DNA from: Halosegnis longus
Lineage (GTDB): Archaea; Halobacteriota; Halobacteria; Halobacteriales; Haloarculaceae
NCBI RefSeq assembly: GCF_009663395.1
Contig: NZ_QKNW01000001.1
Span: 1,798,001 to 1,862,000, forward strand
DNA: 64,000 bases
Direction of reading: 5' to 3'
How positions within the stretch are numbered: position 1 is the first letter of the stretch; the number at the start of each line of letters is the position of its first letter. A program made the translations under genes and the position numbers. The notes under the pieces were generated by a model, which worked only from the letters and a program-made list of their open reading frames with translations, had not been told where the DNA came from and did not search any database. Positions 8,527 to 15,844 of this stretch are shown piece by piece.

Positions 8527-8616
8527 GACCCACAGTGGTTGGCGGGTCAGATTCCCACTGACTCGCAGTGGTTGGCGAGTCAGCGTTCCCACTGACTCGC
8601 AGTGATTGGCGAGTCA
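8527..8616 (+). repeat. Three tandem 33/34-base hairpin units
   Basis: A degenerate tandem repeat starts 12 bases after the stop of the TIGR04206-like gene. Core sequence agtg(g/a)ttggcg(g/a)gtca recurs at 8534, 8567 and 8601. Each core is the loop and 3' arm of a hairpin: gaccc/gggtc (8527-8548), tgactcgc/gcgagtca (8559-8582) and tgactcgc/gcgagtca (8593-8616). The first unit differs from the others at both members of a pair (C-G versus T-A), so pairing is preserved although sequence is not. It is not a CRISPR: units are contiguous with no unique spacers. Confidence 0.7.
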
Positions 8617-8647
8617 CCGTTCCGCCACACGTAGCTTTTCAATCACA

Positions 8648-8662
8648 CCGGCCAAACGCCGG
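8648..8662. promoter_or_regulatory. Palindrome at the start of the VOC gene
   Basis: ccggc-caaac-gccgg is a perfect 5-base inverted repeat ending 2 bases before the ATG at 8665. A TATA-like gcttttcaatc about 25 bases upstream predicts a start at or near the ATG, so the palindrome would sit over the initiation site as DNA, a plausible operator position rather than an RNA hairpin. Confidence 0.35.
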
Positions 8663-8664
8663 AT

Positions 8665-9438
8665 ATGGACGCACCACTCGACCACGTGATGATGCGCGTC
8701 GCCGACCTGGAAACCTCCCTCGACTGGTACCAGACCCACCTCAACTACGAGGAGAAGGGTCGCTGGGAGGCCGACACCTTCACCAACGTCTATCTCGGTC
8801 CCGAGGACGCCCACGACGCCGGTGCCGTGCTCGAACTCACCTCGAACCACGACTCCGAACCCGACGAGCTGGGCGACGGCTGGGGCCACATCGCCGTCCG
8901 CGTCCCCGAGGACGAACTCCAGCAGCGCTACGACGAACTCATGGACGAGGGCGTCGAGGACTACCGCGACCCCGAGTCCTGCGGGAATCGCTACGCGTTC
9001 GTGAAGGACCCCGACGGTCACGAGATCGAAATCGTCAAGCGCGACTTCGGCCCGCTGTACTCGCTCGACCACACGATGATTCGCGTCGAGGACGCGACCC
9101 GCGCTATCGGCTACTGGAGCCGCGTCTTCGAGTACGAACTGTCGGGCCGCTGGGAGGCCGACACCTTCGCGAACTACTTCATGCGGCCGTCGGACGCACC
9201 GCAGGAGGCGATGAGCGTCGAGCTAACCTACAACTACGACGGGCGCACGTACACGCTCGGCGACGCGTGGGGCCACCTCGCCGTGCAGGTCGACGACCTC
9301 GCGGGCGCATGGGACGAACTCACGACCCGCGAATCGGCTCCCGACCGCTCGCCCGAGGAGTGTGACAACCTCTACGCATTCACCGCCGACGACGAAGGTC
9401 ACCAGATCGAACTGCTCGAAGAGCACGTCACGAACTGA
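8665..9438 (+). CDS. Tandem VOC (glyoxalase/dioxygenase superfamily) protein
   Basis: A 257-residue protein made of two VOC domains (about 5-128 and 131-252) that resemble each other: both start LDH-M-RV and contain GRWEADTF and GDGWGH/GDAWGH before the I/V-V motif. Metal-ligand candidates are His6 and the Glu after the GHEIEIV/GHQIELL strand in each half. VOC enzymes include glyoxalase I (lactoylglutathione lyase) and ring-cleaving dioxygenases; which reaction applies cannot be told. Fusion of two halves gives a pseudo-dimer in one chain. Confidence 0.85.
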   Translation: MDAPLDHVMMRVADLETSLDWYQTHLNYEEKGRWEADTFTNVYLGPEDAHDAGAVLELTSNHDSEPDELGDGWGHIAVRVPEDELQQRYDELMDEGVEDYRDPESCGNRYAFVKDPDGHEIEIVKRDFGPLYSLDHTMIRVEDATRAIGYWSRVFEYELSGRWEADTFANYFMRPSDAPQEAMSVELTYNYDGRTYTLGDAWGHLAVQVDDLAGAWDELTTRESAPDRSPEECDNLYAFTADDEGHQIELLEEHVTN

Positions 9439-9458
9439 ATCCCCCTGCGAACAGCCTG

Positions 9459-9463
9459 TTTTT
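9459..9463 (+). terminator. T-run after the VOC gene
   Basis: A five-T run (gttttt context) about 20 bases after the VOC stop codon, in GC-rich surroundings. It is a plausible archaeal terminator that insulates the strong S-layer promoter region that follows. Confidence 0.3.
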
Positions 9464-9532
9464 CCGTCGCACGTCCGTCAGACGCCCACATCCACGAGAC
9501 GGCCTGTACCGCCCGCAGACGGCCTTGTTACG

Positions 9533-9687
9533 CTATAACATACGGCTGTTTTGGACACAAAGTATTTATATCAATGAGTGTTCTGTTCGTGTGTACCCCT
9601 ACCTATGGTAACAGCACGAAGTATCGGTCACGGGCCTTCCGCCCGCGGTCGTGAAACGTCTCGTTGCCGATCGGTACTAGACTAAAC
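9533..9687 (+). promoter_or_regulatory. S-layer gene promoters and long 5' leader
   Basis: Two TATA-like elements precede the S-layer gene: ctataac (9533-9539) and tatttata (9563-9570). The second is the better match and predicts a start near 9592, giving a leader of about 95 bases, in contrast to the leaderless neighbours; long leaders are known for haloarchaeal S-layer genes. The leader contains the hairpin cgggc-cttcc-gcccg (9631-9645) and no clear Shine-Dalgarno sequence before the ATG at 9688. Confidence 0.6.
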
Positions 9688-12600
9688 ATGACAGACACAA
9701 ACACAAAGGTTCGCAGCCTGATCCTGACGGCGCTGATGGTCGTCTCCGTCTTTGGAGGCACCATCGCGTTCGCGGGAGCAGCGTCTGCGGCTACCGGTGG
9801 TTCGTATACCGTGGCTAACACAGCCCCGGGTGCGACCACGACGGTTACAGCACAGATTCAGAGTGAACAAGACGCAAAGAGCGTAGGCGGTGTCGAACTT
9901 GACTTCAGTGGTGCTTCGAGCCCGGACTTCGATGGCTCGTTCAGCACTGGGTCGAGTTCCGACTACACAGTCACGGTCTACAACACGGACGGGACTGTCA
10001 AGACCACCGTCAGCAGTGTGAGCCTGAGCTCGAGTAACGGTGGAGAAACGGTTACTCTCACGTTCAGCTCAGTGACGGTCAACGCTGGCGAAACGCTCCA
10101 GGTTGAGGGAGAAAGCTTCACCAACCCGAGCAGTGGGACGTACTCTGGTGACATCCAGTTCAACCCCAGCTCCAGCGGTGAATCCGTGAGCGACGATCTC
10201 GTCGTTGATGGAACGACCACCGACGAGACTGGAACAACTGGCCCAACGGCTGGGAGTAGCGACTACTCCGGCCCGCTTGGCGTCTCACAGGCACCGGTTG
10301 AGTTCTCCACCACGTCGAGTTCCTACACGTACTCGAGCACTGCATCCACGGATACGTACGTGGAAGTCGTGTTCGATCGAGAGTTCGACCTGAGCCAGTA
10401 CTCGTTCACCGTGACCGACGCCGACGGGAACGACGTAACGATTGACAGCACGAACAAGGACGGAAACGCAGTCGTCCTCGGCATCGCATCGGACCTCACT
10501 GACGGTGCGACGATGTCCGCCACCGACGGTAACGGTGATACCTTCGTGGATGCAGCCGCAATCACCACAACGTCCACCTCGATCGCAGAGGACACAACAG
10601 CATACTCGTCTGATTCGGTAACGGCCGCGTACGACGGCGAGCGCATCGCTCTTATCTCTGACGAGACCAGTGAGAGCATCGACGCGTTCCGCTACAACTC
10701 TGCAGGCGATGTTGACAACGACTTCCTGTTCACCCGCGGTACGGGAACGGACAGCTACGTGACGGTCATCGATACCGGTGCCCGTGACGACCTCACCGCT
10801 GGTGAGGACTACAGCTTCCAGTTCCTCGGTAGCAGCTCGGACGAGGAGCGCATGACGCTTCGTAGTCTTGGCCTGACGGCTGAGGCGACGAACACGGAGA
10901 TCTCCTTCACGGGCGACTCCACAACCGTCAGCGCAGACATCTCGTCCGATGCAGTCAACCGTGACGTGACGGCTACCCTCCTCGACTCCTCTGACGAGGA
11001 AGTTGACTCGGGTACCTTCACGATTGACGGCGACGGTCAGATTACCGCTGACCTGACTGCGACCGAAGCAGGCAACTACACGATCGAAGTTGAAGACGTT
11101 GGCACCGGCATCACGACCGAGACCGACGAGATTTCGGTCTCCGCCGTCACCGGTGACGTCTCCTTCAGCGAGACCGTGTTCCGCGAGGACCGCGGTGACG
11201 TTGCAGAAATCACGATCGACCTCGACAACGCTGACAGCGCCACGGTTCTCATCGGTGGGAACTCCGTGAGCTACGCTGCAGCCGCCGAGGTTACCGACGC
11301 AGAAAGCGGTGACGACGCAGACGGCGAAGTCACCCTCCAGTTCAACACCTACCTCACCAACAAGGGCACGCCTACCGGTGAGGGCGTGTTCTCGGCTGCC
11401 GGTGACGACACCGCAACGTTCGTCGCCGCAGATGAGGTTGACTCGGACATCACAACCGACGCAGCAACCAGCGCCGTGCTGGCTGACACGGACTACGACC
11501 TGGCCGCCTACATCGGTGGCGAGGAATCCGCCGTCGGTACGCTCATCGTTGAGCCACGCTCGACGGACTCGATGAACCTCTGGACGGCACCGAGCAGCAC
11601 GTTCGGTGACGCCGAGGCTCCGGCTGACGTGTACAGCGCCATCGAGGACGGCGCTGTCACGCAGTCCGATGAGATCGCCGCACAGGATGTGCTCGTCCAC
11701 CAGATCGGTGCCTCTGGTGTCTACGGTGCACTCCAGAACGAACTCGACAAGAGCAGTGTCTCCAGCCAAGAAGCTGCACTCGTCAACCTCCTGACGACCG
11801 ACCAGGTCAGTCAGCCGGCTGGCGAGACGGAGACACTCGATACGGCACTCAGTCTGAGTGTTGTCCAGACTGGTTCCTCGCCGAACCAGGATCCGAAGCG
11901 TCTCGCACTCACTGACAGCGTTGCCGCCGGCGCGTTCAACGTCGTCGCTGACGCTGACAACGAGACAGTCTTCGTGAACGTCAAGACCGACCAGCTCCAG
12001 TTCGTTCGTACGGACGACGTTGACCCGACGAACGATTACACTGACTCTGAGACGGTCACGGCAGCAGCCGACGAGGAATTCGACGTGACCTTCACGGTCG
12101 AGCAGGCAAGCGGCCTGACGACCGCCGAGGACGGCGAATCCGTCTCCTCGACGTTCACCGTCGTTGAGCGTGCAGGTATGCTCAACGGTGGCGAAGACAT
12201 CACTGTCGAAGCCGCAAGCGGCCAGGAGATCAGCGGCACGACCGACATCGCACCAGGCACGGATGTGAACATCCGCGCTCGTGCGACCGGCACGTCCGCG
12301 TTCCTGAAGACCGCGACGGCAACGGTCACGGAGAACGGTACGTTCGCGACCGAGTTCGACTTCTCGGGCTCGTCGGAGAACACGACGTTCGACGTGACGG
12401 CCTCGGCCTCGCCGCAGTTCGCTGACGGTGCCCTCTCGGCAGAAGGCACGATCGGCGCTGCAGAGGCAACCCCGACGCCGACTCCGACGCCGGAGCCCGC
12501 GACGGACACGCCGACGCCGGAGCCGGCAACGGACACGCCGACGCCGGAGCCCGCGACGGACACGCCGACGCCGGAGCCCGCGACGGAGACGCCGACCGAC

Positions 12601-12711
12601 GGCGGTGACACGGCGACTGAGACCTCCGGAAGCCAGCCTGGCTTCGGTGGCGCAGTCGCGATTGTTGCCCTCGCCGGTGCAGCGCTCATCGCGCTCCGCC
12701 GCGGCAACTAA
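9688..12711 (+). CDS. csg: S-layer (major cell surface) glycoprotein with PGF-CTERM anchor
   Basis: A 1007-residue secreted surface protein. Residues 1-34 are the haloarchaeal surface-glycoprotein signal peptide (MTDTNTKVRSL, then VFGGTIAFAGAASA). The mature part is built of beta-rich, Ser/Thr/Asp-rich domains, including a DUF7827-like segment starting near FSETVFREDRGDV. Four N-x-S/T sequons are visible (NYT, NET, NGT, NTT). Near the end comes a Thr-Pro stalk of TDTPTPEPA repeats (from residue 939), then the PGF-CTERM signal: SQPGFGG, a hydrophobic helix and RRGN. That signal is the substrate of archaeosortase A, encoded next. An upstream in-frame ATG at 9664 is rejected because the signal peptide begins at 9688. 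Confidence 0.9.
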   Translation: MTDTNTKVRSLILTALMVVSVFGGTIAFAGAASAATGGSYTVANTAPGATTTVTAQIQSEQDAKSVGGVELDFSGASSPDFDGSFSTGSSSDYTVTVYNTDGTVKTTVSSVSLSSSNGGETVTLTFSSVTVNAGETLQVEGESFTNPSSGTYSGDIQFNPSSSGESVSDDLVVDGTTTDETGTTGPTAGSSDYSGPLGVSQAPVEFSTTSSSYTYSSTASTDTYVEVVFDREFDLSQYSFTVTDADGNDVTIDSTNKDGNAVVLGIASDLTDGATMSATDGNGDTFVDAAAITTTSTSIAEDTTAYSSDSVTAAYDGERIALISDETSESIDAFRYNSAGDVDNDFLFTRGTGTDSYVTVIDTGARDDLTAGEDYSFQFLGSSSDEERMTLRSLGLTAEATNTEISFTGDSTTVSADISSDAVNRDVTATLLDSSDEEVDSGTFTIDGDGQITADLTATEAGNYTIEVEDVGTGITTETDEISVSAVTGDVSFSETVFREDRGDVAEITIDLDNADSATVLIGGNSVSYAAAAEVTDAESGDDADGEVTLQFNTYLTNKGTPTGEGVFSAAGDDTATFVAADEVDSDITTDAATSAVLADTDYDLAAYIGGEESAVGTLIVEPRSTDSMNLWTAPSSTFGDAEAPADVYSAIEDGAVTQSDEIAAQDVLVHQIGASGVYGALQNELDKSSVSSQEAALVNLLTTDQVSQPAGETETLDTALSLSVVQTGSSPNQDPKRLALTDSVAAGAFNVVADADNETVFVNVKTDQLQFVRTDDVDPTNDYTDSETVTAAADEEFDVTFTVEQASGLTTAEDGESVSSTFTVVERAGMLNGGEDITVEAASGQEISGTTDIAPGTDVNIRARATGTSAFLKTATATVTENGTFATEFDFSGSSENTTFDVTASASPQFADGALSAEGTIGAAEATPTPTPTPEPATDTPTPEPATDTPTPEPATDTPTPEPATETPTDGGDTATETSGSQPGFGGAVAIVALAGAALIALRRGN
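12502..12582 (+). repeat. 27-base tandem repeats encoding the S-layer stalk
   Basis: Three full 27-base units encode TDTPTPEPA (12502-12528, 12529-12555, 12556-12582), with partial units on both sides. The nucleotide copies are nearly identical, indicating recent expansion or homogenisation. The Thr residues are probable O-glycosylation sites in the spacer between the folded layer and the membrane anchor. Confidence 0.85.
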
Positions 12712-12723
12712 CGATAGCTAACT

Positions 12724-12763
12724 AACCGGACCTCCCCGGTTTACCAAACTGGATTTTTCTTTC
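12724..12763 (+). terminator. Hairpin plus T-rich terminator of the S-layer gene
   Basis: aaccgg-acctcc-ccggtt (12724-12741) is followed by ggatttttctttc (12751-12763), 13 bases after the S-layer stop codon. T-rich tracts end archaeal transcripts; the hairpin may add stability to this abundant mRNA. Confidence 0.6.
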
Positions 12764-12786
12764 GCGCGCTACACCCCACAGCGATA

Positions 12787-12803
12787 GCTACGGCCGCGGT
12801 AGC
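12787..12803. promoter_or_regulatory. Palindrome upstream of artA
   Basis: gctac-ggccgcg-gtagc, an inverted repeat about 12 bases upstream of a TATA-like aaggattta (12812-12820), itself about 26 bases before the artA ATG. This is an operator-like position; no regulator can be named. Confidence 0.3.
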
Positions 12804-12844
12804 CGACCAGCAAGGATTTACCGCTGAAAGCCGACAAGCAGACA

Positions 12845-13768
12845 ATGGCGAGTTCACTGCTGACCGCGACGCTCGCGTGGCTCTCCGTCGGCGGCTTCGT
12901 CGCCGGCGCGCTCGCGATGTACTACCACGAGCGAGCGGGCCGACTGCTGACGGCGACGACGTGGGGCGTCTTCGGTATCTTCTGGGGCACGCTCGTCCCG
13001 CAGTTCTGGTTCGTCGGGTCGAGCTTCATCGAGGCGGCGCTCGCACTCGTCGCCGTGCCGCTGTGTTTCTACACCGGCTATCTACTGCTCGACGGCCGCG
13101 ACTCGCTGTTCGTCATCTCGCGGGCCGTCGCCGTGATGGGCGTCATCTACCTGCCGGCGACGACCGTCGACGCCATCTACGAGCCGATGATTCGGACAGT
13201 GACGCTCCAGACCCAGTGGGCGATGAACGCGCTCGGCTACCACCCCGAGCTGGTCGCCAACGACAACGGCCTCCAGAGCGTCTTCCTGTTCGTCCGCCCC
13301 AACGGCCACCGCATCCTCACGGAGATCGAACTCGCCTGTACCGGACTCGGGAGCATGGCGATCTTCGCCGGGCTCATCAGCGCGGTCGACGCGCCACTCG
13401 ACCGGAAGGCGAAGGCGTTCCTCGTCTCGATTCCCGTCATCTGGGGGCTGAACCTCGTCCGGAACGTGTTCATCGCCGTCGCGTTCGGCGAACAGTGGTT
13501 CCAGGTGTTCGTCCCGCAGGTGCTCGCGCTGTTCGGCCAGAGCGACCCCTACTACGTCTCGTTCCTCGTAGCCGACAAGATTCTGAGCCAGTCGGCCTCA
13601 GTCGTCGCGCTCGTCGCTATCATGCTTGCGACGCTGCGCTACCTCCCGGAACTCAAGACGGTCGTCGCCGACCTGCTGTATCTCGTCACCGGCGACGAAC
13701 ACGAGTTCGACTTCGGTGACCCGCCGGGACGCGGCGGCGTCCGCGCCGACGGCGGCCGCGAGGAGTAA
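12845..13768 (+). CDS. artA: Archaeosortase A
   Basis: A 307-residue membrane protein with about 8 hydrophobic helices, the transpeptidase-like enzyme that removes PGF-CTERM tails and links surface proteins to lipid. The catalytic Cys is in ACTGLGS (Cys165) and the conserved Arg in LNLVRNVF (Arg206). The spacing Cys to Arg is 41 residues, the same as Cys173-Arg214 in the Haloferax volcanii enzyme as I remember it. The third reported residue (Arg253 there) maps by spacing to Lys245 in VADKILSQS. The C-terminal 40 residues are a charged cytoplasmic tail. A TATA-like element 26 bases upstream supports the ATG. It directly follows the S-layer gene, one of its likely substrates. Confidence 0.93.
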   Translation: MASSLLTATLAWLSVGGFVAGALAMYYHERAGRLLTATTWGVFGIFWGTLVPQFWFVGSSFIEAALALVAVPLCFYTGYLLLDGRDSLFVISRAVAVMGVIYLPATTVDAIYEPMIRTVTLQTQWAMNALGYHPELVANDNGLQSVFLFVRPNGHRILTEIELACTGLGSMAIFAGLISAVDAPLDRKAKAFLVSIPVIWGLNLVRNVFIAVAFGEQWFQVFVPQVLALFGQSDPYYVSFLVADKILSQSASVVALVAIMLATLRYLPELKTVVADLLYLVTGDEHEFDFGDPPGRGGVRADGGREE

Positions 13769-14542
13769 TCAGACCGGCTCGGTCAGTTCTTCGGGTGCGC
13801 CCGCCAACTCGCGGAGCGCGTCCGACTCGATGTAGTGTAACTCTCCCGGGATGATGAGCAGGTGGAGCGGGCCGCCGAAATCACGGTCTGCGAGGTCGCT
13901 CAGCCGTCCGGCTTCGACGCGCGGCTCGGGCGAGCCGGCCCGACAGACCACGACCCCGAGCACGTCCTCGTACCCGTCGGCGAGCAGGTCGGCTGCCACG
14001 TCGCCGGTCATGTACTCCTGGCGTTCCTGCTTGATATCGAGATAGACGAGGGTGTGGAGCCCGCGCTCGCGGTTCGCGTCCAGTGTGTCACACACCGACT
14101 TCGGAACGCCGTCGCCGCCGTGGGCGTACGGGAACGGGAGCGTCGTCGCCTTCCCGAAGCGGTAGTTCTGCAGGCCGGTCAGCGACGCGGCCGCTGCCGA
14201 GGCGGTCGTGCCGTGAATCACGCGCGTCTCGATGCCGCGGTCGTGGGCGCGGAGCCGGAGGTCGACGTGCGTCGTCGAAATCATCGTGTCGCCGGCGGTG
14301 AGAAACACGGCCTCGCCCGACTCGGCGGCGTCGAGAATCGGCTCCGGCTCCTGTTCGGTGCCGGCGCGGTCGCGGACGTCGATATCGACGCCGTGGTGTG
14401 CGGCGAGCGATTCGGGGTCCGTTCCCATCAGCCGGGAGGTGTAGAACTCGGCGAACACGTCGTCGGCCGCCCGGAGCGCGCGCTGGCCGTCGACGGTAAT
14501 CGAGGTTTCGTCCCACAAGCCGAGTCCGACGAACGTGAGCAT
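13769..14542 (-). CDS. dph5: Diphthine synthase
   Basis: A 257-residue SAM-dependent methyltransferase of the CbiF/Dph5 fold that methylates the modified histidine of elongation factor 2 during diphthamide synthesis. Family signatures: MLTFVGLGLWDETSIT at the N-terminus, FLTAGDTMISTTHVDLR (about 84-100) and VIHGTTASAAAASLTGLQNYRFG (start near 113). The ATG at 14542 is chosen because the upstream extension is antisense to trm5. Its stop codon abuts that of artA with no gap (convergent). Confidence 0.93.
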   Translation of the reverse strand: MLTFVGLGLWDETSITVDGQRALRAADDVFAEFYTSRLMGTDPESLAAHHGVDIDVRDRAGTEQEPEPILDAAESGEAVFLTAGDTMISTTHVDLRLRAHDRGIETRVIHGTTASAAAASLTGLQNYRFGKATTLPFPYAHGGDGVPKSVCDTLDANRERGLHTLVYLDIKQERQEYMTGDVAADLLADGYEDVLGVVVCRAGSPEPRVEAGRLSDLADRDFGGPLHLLIIPGELHYIESDALRELAGAPEELTEPV

Positions 14543-14630
14543 ACACGGTACACCGGTGGCGGGAGAATAAGCGCCTCGTTCACGGCCGGCGTCCGTCACG
14601 CTTACCGCTGCCGGTCCACTCCCTCCGGCA

Positions 14631-15614
14631 ATGAGTGTCCCGTGCGTCCGCGTCCCGCCCGAGGAAGGGGAGACGACGCGGGCGAGCCTCGCCGACCGGA
14701 ATCTCGTCCACGACGAGTACGATATCACCGTCACGGACGGCTGGCTCTACATCCCTGTCACCGACGCCGACGCCGCTGCAGACGACCACGAGGTCGTCTC
14801 GTTCGACGCCCCGCGCCGCGAGACACAGACGCTCCCCGAGGATATCCTCGGCTTCGAGCCGTCGCTGGAGCGGCTCGGCCGCATCGTCATCCTCGATGAG
14901 GACGACGACGAGCGCGCACAGACGATCGCCGACGCGGTGATGGCGTCCTCGCTGCCCGTCGACACGATCGTCAATCGCGCCTCCAAGATTCAGGGCGAAC
15001 TCCGCGTGCGCGAGTGGGACGTGCTCGCCGGCAACGACACCGAGACCGTCCACACGGAGTATGGCACCGAACTGCTGCTCGATATCGCGGAGGTGTACTT
15101 CTCGCCCCGGCTCGCGACGGAACGCCACCGCGTCGTCGAGCAGGTCACGCCCGACGAGCGGGTGTTCGACATGTTCGCCGGCGTCGGTCCCTTCGCCGTC
15201 CCGATGGCCGGTCGCGGTGCATCCGTGGTCGCCTGTGACCTGAACCCCCGAGCAATCGAGTATCTGCGCGAGAACGCCGCTCGGAACGGCGTCGCCGACA
15301 CGCTCACCGCCGTTGAGGGAGACGTGCGCGAGGTCGCGGCCGACTGGGAGGGGTGGGCCGACCGCGTCGTGATGAATCTCCCCCACACGGCGAGTGAGTT
15401 CCTCGACACCGCGGTCGCGCTGGCCGGCGACGAGTGTGTGCTCCACCTGTACGACATCCAGCACGACTCCGACCCCTTCGGGCCGGGCGAGCGTGCGATT
15501 CGCGAGGCGGCGGGCGAGGCGTACGCCGTCGATGTCGAGACGCGACGCGTCGTCCGGTCGTATGCGCCCCACGAGGAGAACGTCTGTCTCGACGCCCGCC
15601 TCCGCCGTCGGTGA
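14631..15614 (+). CDS. trm5: tRNA (guanine-37 N1)-methyltransferase Trm5
   Basis: A 327-residue class I methyltransferase that makes m1G37 (precursor of wyosine in tRNA-Phe) and prevents frameshifting. An N-terminal recognition domain (about 1-100) precedes the SAM-binding Rossmann fold: motif I FDMFAGVGPFAVP (near 178-190), VACDLNPRAIEYL and the catalytic NLPH motif (near 250). It matches the archaeal Trm5b type in length. Divergent from dph5 with an 88-base gap, and followed by tRNA-Thr. Confidence 0.9.
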   Translation: MSVPCVRVPPEEGETTRASLADRNLVHDEYDITVTDGWLYIPVTDADAAADDHEVVSFDAPRRETQTLPEDILGFEPSLERLGRIVILDEDDDERAQTIADAVMASSLPVDTIVNRASKIQGELRVREWDVLAGNDTETVHTEYGTELLLDIAEVYFSPRLATERHRVVEQVTPDERVFDMFAGVGPFAVPMAGRGASVVACDLNPRAIEYLRENAARNGVADTLTAVEGDVREVAADWEGWADRVVMNLPHTASEFLDTAVALAGDECVLHLYDIQHDSDPFGPGERAIREAAGEAYAVDVETRRVVRSYAPHEENVCLDARLRRR

Positions 15615-15663
15615 GTTTGGTTCGCAACCCTTTTACTCGCCGTCGTACCATACTCGGGTGCGC

Positions 15664-15736
15664 GCCGGAGTAGCTCAGCTGGCAGAGCGATTCCTTCGTA
15701 AGGAATAGGCCGAGGGTTCAAATCCCTCCTCCGGCT
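15664..15736 (+). tRNA. trnT: tRNA-Thr (anticodon CGT)
   Basis: A complete 73-base cloverleaf: acceptor gccggag/ctccggc, D arm gctc...gagc, anticodon stem attcc/ggaat with loop ttcgtaa (anticodon CGT, reads ACG), variable region aggcc, T arm gaggg-ttcaaat-ccctc, discriminator T. No CCA is encoded and no intron is present. A TATA-like cttttactc lies about 30 bases upstream. Confidence 0.96.
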
Positions 15737-15844
15737 CTTCTCTCGACCGCATTGAGCCGTGAGCGGCGGTACTCTTCGGAGCCAGTGTAACGCGAACCGA
15801 AACGGGTTTTCCCTGGTCGCTGCAACTCACCGATAACGCTCACC

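Noticed and set aside
8527-8626. Possible CRISPR array
   Set aside because: The repeat units are contiguous, differ from one another and have no unique spacers; no cas genes are present in the window.
9664-9687. Upstream in-frame ATG for the S-layer protein
   Set aside because: The conserved signal peptide MTDTNTKVRSL begins at 9688; the extra eight residues have no parallel in this family.
10285-11769. 494-codon minus-strand frame inside the S-layer gene
   Set aside because: It lies opposite the S-layer coding sequence, has no promoter and no recognised domain. The plus-strand protein has signal peptide, sequons and sorting tail.
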